Under the pieces are notes generated by a model. That model searched no databases and was not told where the DNA came from. It saw nothing but the letters and a program-made list of their open reading frames with translations. From Saprospiraceae bacterium (GTDB taxonomy: Bacteria > Bacteroidota > Bacteroidia > Chitinophagales > Saprospiraceae), in contig CATQHI010000032.1 of NCBI GenBank assembly GCA_958295895.1, positions 1 to 64,000 on the forward strand: DNA of 64,000 bases, read 5' to 3'. Position numbers and translations under genes: made by a program. This document shows, piece by piece, positions 28,258 through 36,435 of the stretch. Each line of letters begins with the position of its first letter. Position 1 is the stretch's first letter.

Positions 28258-29037
28258 CTACAGGCTATCCCTGAAGTCCCGAAAGGCCACCCGATCATCC
28301 GTCTCCGTGCTACAGTTCTTTTCCTCGGCCCGGGCGTTAATCTCCGCCACCCGGTCACCGGGATTGGGATGGGAACTCAGGAAGGCCGGTGGCTGCGGAC
28401 TGTCCTGGATCATCTCAAAAAATCCCGCCGCCCCGTTGGCGGCATAGCGGGTGTTGCACAGGTAATCTACGGAACGGGCGTCGGCCTCTGACTCATCCGC
28501 CCGGCCGAAGCGTAGACTGAGTAGACTTCCCGCCACCTCGCTCAGCAGGCCGGGATCACCGCCCGTCAGCAGACTCACCAGCGTACTGAAGCCAAACTGC
28601 TGCGTCAGCTGGTCCGTCGAGTGCCGCTCGGCCGCGTGGGCGATCTCGTGGCCGAGCACCCCGGCCAGCTGGTCGCCGCTTGTGAGCGTCTCGATCAGTC
28701 CGGTATAGACGTACAGGAAACCCCCCGGTGTCGCAAAGGCATTCTCGACGTCCCGATCGATCAGGGTGACTTGATAAGGAAATACGTCGGCATAGGGCAC
28801 CTGCCCCTCACGCACAATGTCGTCCACCATGCCTTGCAGGTAATCGTAGGCCGCCGGATTGTCCGCCCGCTCGATAATGGGGTATTCATCCGGCTGGCTG
28901 CGGATCTCGGCGTCGGTCTGCTGGCCCAACTCCAGGTCCTGCTGCACGCTAAAGACGTTGAAGTCGCCGTCTTTGGAGCAGCTGGTGAAGAAGACTAGGA
29001 CTAAGCAGGCTATATATAAGAGGGTCGTAGGTCGCAT
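28258..29037 (-). CDS. M48-family metallopeptidase lipoprotein
   Basis: MRPTTLLYIACLVLVFFTSCSKDG (lipobox), 'NAFATPGGFLYVYTGLI', 'GVLGHEIAHAAERHS' (HExxH), 'ESEADARSVDYL'. Upstream extension of the 672-aa ORF rejected. Confidence 0.92.
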   Translation of the reverse strand: MRPTTLLYIACLVLVFFTSCSKDGDFNVFSVQQDLELGQQTDAEIRSQPDEYPIIERADNPAAYDYLQGMVDDIVREGQVPYADVFPYQVTLIDRDVENAFATPGGFLYVYTGLIETLTSGDQLAGVLGHEIAHAAERHSTDQLTQQFGFSTLVSLLTGGDPGLLSEVAGSLLSLRFGRADESEADARSVDYLCNTRYAANGAAGFFEMIQDSPQPPAFLSSHPNPGDRVAEINARAEEKNCSTETDDRVAFRDFRDSL

Positions 29038-29187
29038 ATCGCTCGAATTTGCTGCATAAACCAAAGTGTTGGCGTGGGATGTTCGGCTTAGTATTCCTTC
29101 CTTTAGGGTTGAGCGTTCCGACCGACAGCTCGGCACGAAAAGAGCATCCCCACGCCGCACCAGTAAACTCGCCTGCCCCTCCACCCA

Positions 29188-29209
29188 CCCCGCACCCGCG
29201 GCCCCGCCC
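29188..29209 (-). repeat. dispersed 22-nt motif copy, 1 mismatch (divergent intergenic, upstream of rnr)
   Basis: minus strand GGGCGGGGCCGCGGGTGCGGGG. Confidence 0.7.
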
Positions 29210-29340
29210 GCATCCCCCCGCCAAAAAACTTTTCCCCTAAGTCCTTCGTTCTCCAGGCGAATTGAAACCCCAGAAAACGCTGCGCCACGATCCGCGCACC
29301 GGTCGCCCAACGGGGGCGGCTGCATTTTTTCCTTCCCTAC

Positions 29341-31581
29341 ATGGCTAAGAAAGCAACGAAGAGCGGTAAGCTCAAGGCCCGCGAGTTGGAGCGCGCCCTC
29401 TACCAGGAGTTCAAGGCTAATGCCCGCAAGCAACTCAATCCCAAACAACTCCAGCGTAAACTCCAGGTCAAGAACAGCAAGGACGCCATCCAGGCCGCCC
29501 TCGATAAGCTCGTGAGTAGCGGCAAGGTGAAGGTCAATGACCAGTTCCGCTACCAGATCGCCGAGAAGGCCCGTAGTAATGGCGACGGCGGTAAGCGCTC
29601 CACCGACTTTGCCGAAGGACTGGTGGACATGACCCGCAGCGGGGCCGGCTACGTCATCATGGACGGTGACGCCAGCGATATCTACGTACCGCAGGCCCGC
29701 ATGAATAACGCCCAGGACGGCGACAAGGTCAAAGTCCGCTACTGGACTCCCGGCGGCCGCCGCAAACCCGAGGGCGAGGTGGTCGAGGTACTGGAACGCA
29801 GCGTGACCCACTTCGTCGGTACCCTCAAAATACACGATAAGTACGCCGAGGTGGTGGTCGACGGCCCCGGCGGTAAGGAGCTGAGCGTAGCCGTACACCG
29901 CTCCGAATTGCTGGAGGCCAAGAACGGCGAAAAGGTCGTGGTCAAGATCACCGACTGGGAGCTCAACCGCTACAAGCAAATCAGCGGACAGATCACCGCC
30001 GTACTCGGCGAGCCCGGTACGAGCAACATCGAGATGCAGGCCATCCTGATCAACAACGGCTTCCAGATCACCTTCCCCGAGGACGTGCTGGCCGAAAGCG
30101 AGGCCCTGCCCGGTGAGATCACCCCACAGGAGATCAACATCCGCCGCGATATGCGCGAGGTGACCACCTTCACGATCGACCCGCTGACCGCTAAGGACTT
30201 CGATGATGCGCTGAGTATCCAGCACCTGGAGGACGGGCAGATCGAGATCGGCGTACACATCGCCGACGTGAGCCACTACGTCAAGCCCGGCAGTGCCCTG
30301 GATAAGGAGGCCGCCGACCGCACCACGAGTGTGTACCTGGTCGACCGCGTCTGTCCCATGCTACCCGAGCGCATCAGTAACGAGCTCTGTAGCCTGCGGC
30401 CTAATGAGGACAAGCTGACCTTCAGTGCCATCTTTAAGTTTCACCCCAAGAGCTTTAAGGTGACGGATCGGTGGTTCGGCCGTACGGTGATCCACTCCAA
30501 CCGCCGCTTCACCTACGAGGAGGCCCAGGAGGTGCTCAATACGGGCCAGGGCGACTTCGTTGATGAGTTGGACCTGATGGACCGCATTGCCGACAAGCTG
30601 CGCAAGCGCCGCTTTAAGGAGGGCTCGATCGACTTTAACACCAACGAGGTCCGCTTTAAGCTCGACGATGAGGGCAAGCCCATCAGCGTCTACGTCAAGG
30701 AGCGCATCGACACCAATATGCTCATCGAGGACTTCATGCTGCTGGCCAACCGCGAGGTCGCCGGCTTCATCAAAAAGAAGGAGGAGCGCCTCAAGACCAA
30801 CATCCCCTTCGTGTACCGCGTGCACGACGAGCCGGACATGGACAAGGTGGCCGAGTTGGCCAAGTTCGCCCTGGCTCTGGGCTACGAGATGGACCTTACC
30901 TCGCCTAAGTCCGTCACCAAGAGCTACAACGCCCTACTCAGCAAGGCCGATGAGGACCCTATGGTGAAGATGCTCTCGCCTATCGCCATCCGCACCATGT
31001 CCAAGGCCGTATACACCACCCAGAACATCGGGCACTACGGACTGGGCTTTGACAACTACAGCCACTTCACCAGTCCCATTCGCCGTTACGCCGACGTGCT
31101 CGTGCACCGTCTACTGGCCGCCAACCTTGAGAAAGGAAGCCTTTACAAGGCCAACGGCGAAAAGCTCGAGGAGGAATGCAAGCACATCAGCGCCCAGGAG
31201 CGCAAGGCCACCACTGCCGAGCGCGAGAGCATCAAGTACAAGCAGACCGAGTACATGCTCGACCACGTGGGCGATGAGTTCACCGGTGTCATCAACGGCC
31301 TGGCTGACTTCGGCGTCTTCATCGAGGTCGTCGAGAACTTCGTGGAGGGCATGATCTCCTACGATAAGATGGACGAGGCCTACGACCTCAGCGCCGGCAA
31401 GCTCTACATCACCGGTAAGAAGTCCGGCAAGAAGCTCAAGATGGGCGACCTGGTCCGCGTGAAGATCGAGGACGTCGACCTGGATCGCCGCCGCATCGAT
31501 ATGTCGCTGGTCGAGGTGCTACAGGTACACGGCGTGGAGAAGGTGGAGAAGAAGACACGGTCGCGGCGGCGCAAGTCGTAG
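29341..31581 (+). CDS. rnr: ribonuclease R
   Basis: RNB domain 'TIDPLTAKDFDDALSIQHLEDGQIEIGVHIADVSHYV', 'HFTSPIRRYADVLVHRLL', C-terminal S1 domain. Confidence 0.95.
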   Translation: MAKKATKSGKLKARELERALYQEFKANARKQLNPKQLQRKLQVKNSKDAIQAALDKLVSSGKVKVNDQFRYQIAEKARSNGDGGKRSTDFAEGLVDMTRSGAGYVIMDGDASDIYVPQARMNNAQDGDKVKVRYWTPGGRRKPEGEVVEVLERSVTHFVGTLKIHDKYAEVVVDGPGGKELSVAVHRSELLEAKNGEKVVVKITDWELNRYKQISGQITAVLGEPGTSNIEMQAILINNGFQITFPEDVLAESEALPGEITPQEINIRRDMREVTTFTIDPLTAKDFDDALSIQHLEDGQIEIGVHIADVSHYVKPGSALDKEAADRTTSVYLVDRVCPMLPERISNELCSLRPNEDKLTFSAIFKFHPKSFKVTDRWFGRTVIHSNRRFTYEEAQEVLNTGQGDFVDELDLMDRIADKLRKRRFKEGSIDFNTNEVRFKLDDEGKPISVYVKERIDTNMLIEDFMLLANREVAGFIKKKEERLKTNIPFVYRVHDEPDMDKVAELAKFALALGYEMDLTSPKSVTKSYNALLSKADEDPMVKMLSPIAIRTMSKAVYTTQNIGHYGLGFDNYSHFTSPIRRYADVLVHRLLAANLEKGSLYKANGEKLEEECKHISAQERKATTAERESIKYKQTEYMLDHVGDEFTGVINGLADFGVFIEVVENFVEGMISYDKMDEAYDLSAGKLYITGKKSGKKLKMGDLVRVKIEDVDLDRRRIDMSLVEVLQVHGVEKVEKKTRSRRRKS

Positions 31582-31682
31582 CCCCTTGTCCGCCGAGCGT
31601 TGCGCAGCTTCGTTCGTCGGCCGAGGCACATTGCGCAAGCCTCAGCAGGCGACTGCCCGTTAATATCCCGTTAAAAGCAGAC

Positions 31683-31704
31683 GGGCGGGGACGCAGGTGC
31701 GAAG
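31683..31704 (+). repeat. dispersed 22-nt motif copy (intergenic rnr/ompH)
   Basis: GGGCGGGGACGCAGGTGCGAAG. Confidence 0.85.
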
Positions 31705-31823
31705 CTATAAACGACTGGTAGTGAGTCAGTTGCCCAAAAAAGTCAACGGTTAAACCTTCCTCAACGGAGTAACTTCACCGCCGGTCGTGCGTCTATAGTA
31801 CAACAGAGTGGCCCGGCCCTCTG

Positions 31824-31831
31824 TACTTTTG
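31824..31831 (+). promoter_or_regulatory. Bacteroidota-type -7 box TACTTTTG
   Basis: Matches TAnnTTTG; 19 bp before the ompH start codon. Confidence 0.5.
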
Positions 31832-31850
31832 TGACCCAAAATCAAGTGCC

Positions 31851-32369
31851 ATGCGCCTGCGTACCTATTTGCTGATCGCCGTAATAGCCGTAGCCGGCTT
31901 CGGTGCCCAGCTCACCGCCCAGAAGATAGCCTCCATCGATATGGAGCGTATCCTGAGTAGCATCACCGAATACCAGGAGGCCCAGGAACAACTGGACCAA
32001 CTGGCCGCCACCTGGCAACAGGAGATCAATCAGGAGTACGACGCCATTAAGGGCATGTACAACAAGCACCAGGCCGAGCAGGTCCTGATGAGCGACGACC
32101 AGCGGCAAGCTTCGGAGCAGGCTATTGTAGACCGGGAGACCAAGGTACGCGAAATGCAGCGCGAGCGTTTTGGCCCCGAGGGTGCCCTCTTTCAGCGCCG
32201 GCAGGAGCTCGTCCAGCCCATCCAGGATGCGATCTACGAATCCGTAGAAGCCTACGCCAATCAGAATGGCTACGACTTCATCTTCGACCGGGCGGGTAGC
32301 GCGGGCATCATCTTCTCTACCGACGAGTACGATAAGACGGACGAGGTCTTGCGTAGTCTGAAGAATTAG
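31851..32369 (+). CDS. OmpH/Skp-family periplasmic chaperone
   Basis: Signal peptide; 'QKIASIDMERILSSITEYQEAQEQLDQLA', coiled coil, 'NGYDFIFDRAGSAGIIFS'. Confidence 0.88.
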   Translation: MRLRTYLLIAVIAVAGFGAQLTAQKIASIDMERILSSITEYQEAQEQLDQLAATWQQEINQEYDAIKGMYNKHQAEQVLMSDDQRQASEQAIVDRETKVREMQRERFGPEGALFQRRQELVQPIQDAIYESVEAYANQNGYDFIFDRAGSAGIIFSTDEYDKTDEVLRSLKN

Positions 32370-32381
32370 TTCTGTAGTCTT

Positions 32382-32456
32382 GTAGTTCCGTAGGCCGTCG
32401 TTGGAGGCGTCATATGTAACACATGATACGCCTCCGACGCCGGCCTACAGAACTAC
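32382..32456. repeat. 75-nt near-perfect inverted repeat between the two ompH genes
   Basis: GTAGTTCCGTAGGCCGTCGTTGGAGGCGTCATATGT-AAC-ACATGATACGCCTCCGACGCCGGCCTACAGAACTAC; ~36-nt arms with few mismatches. Confidence 0.8.
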
Positions 32457-32510
32457 CGAACTAACCTACTACCGAACTACACATTTCCCCAAATTGAATC
32501 AATCCTTATC

Positions 32511-33017
32511 ATGAAACAGTTTTTTCAACTAGCCTTTGTTGCCCTTCTCTTGATCGCAGCCACGGCTACCGCAACCGCACAGAAGTTCGGCTTTGTTAAC
32601 AGCGCCGAGATCCTGTCCGAACTGCCCGCCATGAAGGCTGCCGAGTCGAACCTTGAGGCACTGCAGAAACAGCTACAGAAGCAAGGGCAAGCCATGGTGC
32701 AGAGCTTCCAGACCGACTACCAAGCCCTCCAGGCCCAGGCCCAGGAAGGTACCATGAGCCCCAAGCAGCAGCAGGAAGCCGCCGCTAAGCTCCAGGTACG
32801 GGAGGAAGAAATCGGCACCTTTGAAAGCACCATGATGTCCGATCTCCAGAAAAAGCGTGCCGAGTTGCTCGAGCCGATCTACGAGGAGATCAACCAGGCC
32901 ATCGAGGACGTCGCTAAGGAGAACGGTTTTCAGTTCATCTTCGACCAGCAGGTACTGCTGTACGGCGAGGAGAGCCAGGATGTCAGCGCCATGGTGAAGG
33001 CCAAGTTGGGCCTCTAG
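32511..33017 (+). CDS. OmpH/Skp-family periplasmic chaperone
   Basis: Signal peptide; 'QKFGFVNSAEILSELPAMKAAESNLEALQKQLQKQGQ', 'NGFQFIFDQQVLLY'. Confidence 0.9.
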   Translation: MKQFFQLAFVALLLIAATATATAQKFGFVNSAEILSELPAMKAAESNLEALQKQLQKQGQAMVQSFQTDYQALQAQAQEGTMSPKQQQEAAAKLQVREEEIGTFESTMMSDLQKKRAELLEPIYEEINQAIEDVAKENGFQFIFDQQVLLYGEESQDVSAMVKAKLGL

Positions 33018-33019
33018 GC

Positions 33020-33835
33020 GTGACGCTGACCGGCGACCATCACGGATCTATTGGAGTCTTCGACTCCGGCATTGGCGGCCTCTCGGTCGCCAATGCTATT
33101 TGTGGGCTACTGCCCCGGGAATCGCTGCTCTACGTAGCCGATAACGCCCACGCCCCCTACGGTGCGCGTACGGACGCGGAGGTGCTGGACTACAGCCGGC
33201 GGATCACTGACTTCCTACTTGCCGCCGGTACTAAGCTGATCGTGGTGGCTTGTAATACGGCAACTAGTGTAGCCATCGATGCCCTACGGGCGGAGTACGC
33301 GGACGTACCCTTCGTAGGGCTCGAACCGGCGGTAAAACCCGCAGCGGATGGTCGGCACGTAGGCGTGATGGCCACTGCCGTAACCCTACGCAGCGCGCGC
33401 TACCTTGATCTGAAAGCGCGTTATTTAAACGACCGGCCGGTGTGGGAGGATCCCTGCGTGGGGCTGGTGCCGCTGATCGAAGTCTACGGTACGGGCTCTC
33501 CCCAGGTGGAAAGGTATCTACAGGGTTTGCTGGCTCCGGCCGGGGAGTTGGATACCCTGGTACTGGGTTGTACGCACTATCCCCTCATTGTGGAGGATAT
33601 TCGCGGGGTGGTGGGGCGGGCGGTCAACGTCATCGATCCATCCGGCGCGGCGGCGCGGCAGGTGCAACGACTGCTGGAGCGGCGGGGACTGTTAGGACCG
33701 GCGGCAGCAATAGCACGCTACGACTTTCACTGCACCGGCGGCCCCGCCCCCCTGCAACGCACGCTGTGGCAACTGCCGCAGCTGAATGCCCGACGGCGGT
33801 GGGTGGTGCCGTACCTTGCGCTAAACGAAGACTAG
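33020..33835 (+). CDS. murI: glutamate racemase
   Basis: 'IGVFDSGIGGLSVANAI', 'LIVVACNTATSVAIDALR', 'LDTLVLGCTHYPLI'. Confidence 0.95.
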   Translation: MTLTGDHHGSIGVFDSGIGGLSVANAICGLLPRESLLYVADNAHAPYGARTDAEVLDYSRRITDFLLAAGTKLIVVACNTATSVAIDALRAEYADVPFVGLEPAVKPAADGRHVGVMATAVTLRSARYLDLKARYLNDRPVWEDPCVGLVPLIEVYGTGSPQVERYLQGLLAPAGELDTLVLGCTHYPLIVEDIRGVVGRAVNVIDPSGAAARQVQRLLERRGLLGPAAAIARYDFHCTGGPAPLQRTLWQLPQLNARRRWVVPYLALNED

Positions 33836-34306
33836 ATGGATACCGTGGCTACCGACCGGCTTTTTGACCTGCACCGGCAGGCGCGCAAGAATATTCTGGG
33901 GCTGATCACGCCTATGAGTCTGGAGCAACTCAACCGAGTACCGGAGGGGCTGAACAACAATCTGATCTGGAATGCCGGCCACGTGATCGCTACGGCTGAG
34001 TTACTGACCTACGGGCTGGGGGGACACCGTACGCCGAGTGGTAAAGCATTCATCGACCACTACCGGAAGGGGTCGCGGCCCGAGGCACCGGTGAGTCTGG
34101 CGGAGGTGGACCTGATCAAGGCCGAACTCCTGGCCGGAAACCAGCGGATGCGGGAGGACTACGCCGGGCTGGACTGGTCGACCTATACGCCGTACACGAC
34201 CAGCTTCGGGGTAGGATTCGAGAACGTGGAAGAGGCGCTGACCTTCAATAACATGCACGAGACGCTGCACCTGGGGGCTATGTTGGTGCTGCGGCGACTG
34301 GTCTAG
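33836..34306 (+). CDS. DinB-family protein
   Basis: 'NLIWNAGHVIATAELLTYGLGG', 'ALTFNNMHETLHLGAMLVLRRLV'. Confidence 0.8.
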   Translation: MDTVATDRLFDLHRQARKNILGLITPMSLEQLNRVPEGLNNNLIWNAGHVIATAELLTYGLGGHRTPSGKAFIDHYRKGSRPEAPVSLAEVDLIKAELLAGNQRMREDYAGLDWSTYTPYTTSFGVGFENVEEALTFNNMHETLHLGAMLVLRRLV

Positions 34307-34725
34307 GGGTGGGTGATGTGTGGAAAGTGACTACCCAATAGGGCACGAATTTTCTCCTTCTGCAACGGCTTGGCCTCGTGGCCGTCGAGCACCGCGTAGG
34401 CATGGGCGCGGGCGTAGTCGCTATCGCCCACCGAGCTGGTAAGCATGGCAATGGTGACGCGGGCGCGGTGCTCGTCGGCCAGGTGCTGGTAGGTGTCGAG
34501 GAAGGTCCAACCGTCCATAACCGGCATATTAATGTCGAGGAACAGCAGATCAGGTCGGGGGTAATGGCCCGTGGGCAGGGGAGTGGTGAGGTAGTCGAGT
34601 CCCTCCTGGCCGTTGGCGCGCACCACCACTTCTTCGGCGATATTCATCTTGCCGAACCGCCGGGCGTGGATAAAATTGTCGGCCTCGGAGTCGTCGATCA
34701 GGAGGATTCTCCCTAGCTTTCTCAT
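34303..34725 (-). CDS. single-domain response regulator
   Basis: 'ILLIDDSEADNFIHAR', 'DLLFLDINMPVMDGWTFL', 'AKPLQKEKI'. Confidence 0.9.
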   Translation of the reverse strand: MRKLGRILLIDDSEADNFIHARRFGKMNIAEEVVVRANGQEGLDYLTTPLPTGHYPRPDLLFLDINMPVMDGWTFLDTYQHLADEHRARVTIAMLTSSVGDSDYARAHAYAVLDGHEAKPLQKEKIRALLGSHFPHITHP

Positions 34726-34728
34726 GTA

Positions 34729-36237
34729 CTACACGGTGGGTAAGGTGACCCTAAAGGTACTACCCTGGCCCGGTTGACTGAGCACGGTAAGCTGCCCCTG
34801 GTGTAATTGTACGATTTTTTGACAGTATGCCAATCCGATGCCCTGCCCCTCGTAGGTGTGGGCGTTGTGCAGGCGGGTGAAAAGATCGAAGATTTTGTCC
34901 TGGTCGGCGGCCGTCATGCCGATGCCGTGGTCGCGCACGGCGAGGGTGACTCGCCCGTCGTCAGTGTCGGCTACGAAAACATCGACGACCGGGGGGGTGC
35001 CCGGGGCGTGGAATTTGAGGGCGTTGGCCAGTAGGTTCTGGAACAGCTGCCGCAGGGCGATGGGGTAGCCGGGTAGGGTGGGGAGCTCCCCTACGGTCAC
35101 GGTGGCGGCAGACTGCTCGATGGCAAAGTGCAGATTTTCTAAGGCCTCGCGCACTACTTGGTGGAGGTCGACGCGGGGGTTGCGCTGCTCGCCCCGTCCG
35201 ACGCGGCCGTACTGCAGCAGGGAGTCAATGAGCAGGCGCATGCGGTCGGTGCTGCGGTGGATGACCGAAAGGTACTCCAGGCCTTCGGCGTCGAGCTGAT
35301 CGGCGTGGTCCTCCGTGAGTACCTCTACGTAGTTGCTCACGGTGCGCAGCGGCTCGCGCAGGTCGTGGCTGGCGATGTAGGCGAACTGGTCGAGCTCGGC
35401 GTTCTTGCCGTTGAGGCTGGCGATGAGCTCGGTATTGACCTCCTCGATGCGCTTGCGCTCCTCGATCTCGCGGTCGCGGTCGGTGATGATCTGTAGGTTG
35501 CGGGCATAAAGGGGACGCAACTGGGTGTAGATGTAATAGAACACAAAGGCCAGACCTAGCACACCGACGAAGCGTAGTACGGTGGTAATGGCGGAAAGCC
35601 GGTCGACCTGCTGCTGACGCATCTTCACGTCGCTGAGTTCCTCCTGCCGGAGTTGGTCGATGGTGTGGCGGATCTGATCCATCAGCGACCTGCCCAGGTC
35701 ACTTTCCAGCAGCTGGGTGAGGCTATCCCGCTGGCCGGCCGCATCGAGCTGCAGCGTACGCGATAGCTCGGCAAACTTATCTGCCGTAAGCCCACTGACC
35801 CGCTGCAGGCGCAGTTGCTGAATAGAGTCTTCCCGCACCTCGCTACCGATGCGCCGGAGGATAGGCGCTACGGAGTCGAGAGCTAGCCGGTAGGGCTCCA
35901 AATAGGCATCCTTCTCGGTGAGGAGGTAGCCGCGCTGGCCCGTCTCGGCGTCGAGGAGGGTGGAAAGTAGCAGACCGAGGTCGCGTTCGAGTTGGAGGGC
36001 GTTGTCGAGCTTGCGGCGCACGTCAATAGTAGCTACCTCCGTGACCACGGAGGCCAGTACCGCTATCATTAGCAGGATGAGCCCGATGTAAAGGGTGCGA
36101 AAAAGACGGGTACCCTGCTGGGTGATGGCATCGGTGGCAACGGACACGAAGGCGACGGGTAAATGCTTTTGGTAAAGTACGGGGCTAAAGTACGGTGTGC
36201 AGAAAGACCGTATATTCGCGGCGATACAAAATGACAA
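34729..36237 (-). CDS. sensor histidine kinase with CHASE3-like sensor domain
   Basis: CHASE3 'LLSTLLDAETGQRGYLLTEKDAYLEPY', HisKA 'DQFAYIASHDLREPLRTVSNYVEVL', HATPase 'VRDHGIGMTAADQDKIFDLFTRLHNAHTYEGQGIGLAYCQKIV'. Confidence 0.93.
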   Translation of the reverse strand: MSFCIAANIRSFCTPYFSPVLYQKHLPVAFVSVATDAITQQGTRLFRTLYIGLILLMIAVLASVVTEVATIDVRRKLDNALQLERDLGLLLSTLLDAETGQRGYLLTEKDAYLEPYRLALDSVAPILRRIGSEVREDSIQQLRLQRVSGLTADKFAELSRTLQLDAAGQRDSLTQLLESDLGRSLMDQIRHTIDQLRQEELSDVKMRQQQVDRLSAITTVLRFVGVLGLAFVFYYIYTQLRPLYARNLQIITDRDREIEERKRIEEVNTELIASLNGKNAELDQFAYIASHDLREPLRTVSNYVEVLTEDHADQLDAEGLEYLSVIHRSTDRMRLLIDSLLQYGRVGRGEQRNPRVDLHQVVREALENLHFAIEQSAATVTVGELPTLPGYPIALRQLFQNLLANALKFHAPGTPPVVDVFVADTDDGRVTLAVRDHGIGMTAADQDKIFDLFTRLHNAHTYEGQGIGLAYCQKIVQLHQGQLTVLSQPGQGSTFRVTLPTV

Positions 36238-36375
36238 GAGTTCGTGCTACGACCGTGTAGCACCCGCCGGTCTACAGCGACCCCCGGTGGAAAAAGAGAG
36301 CAGGTTGCCGGTCCGCTACCGGCGTTGGTGCCGTGGTGCGCCCCTCCCCCTACTTGTTGGAGTTTTGTGTCGACC

Positions 36376-36399
36376 CACCGGGCCAACGGGGCTCCGGTG
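36376..36399 (+). promoter_or_regulatory. hairpin in the pnp 5' leader
   Basis: CACCGG-GCCAACGGGGCT-CCGGTG about 37 bp upstream of the pnp ATG. Confidence 0.4.
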
Positions 36400-36435
36400 T
36401 CAAACCGTCTATTTCACTATAATCTCCAATTCAAA

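Noticed and set aside
29038-30276. Upstream ~410 codons of the 672-aa minus-strand ORF 28258-30276
   Set aside because: Antisense to the well-supported rnr gene; composition typical of a shadow ORF. The real M48 peptidase starts at 29037 with a lipoprotein signal peptide.
33646-33668. Possible dispersed-motif copy GGCGGCGCGGCAGGTGCAACG in murI
   Set aside because: Too many mismatches in the left half; probably ordinary coding DNA (AARQVQRL).
36244-36435. N-terminal extension of the pnp ORF
   Set aside because: PNPase homology starts near MGNQTPMSVNFELPNGREVTIETGKLA; the extension covers the probable leader.
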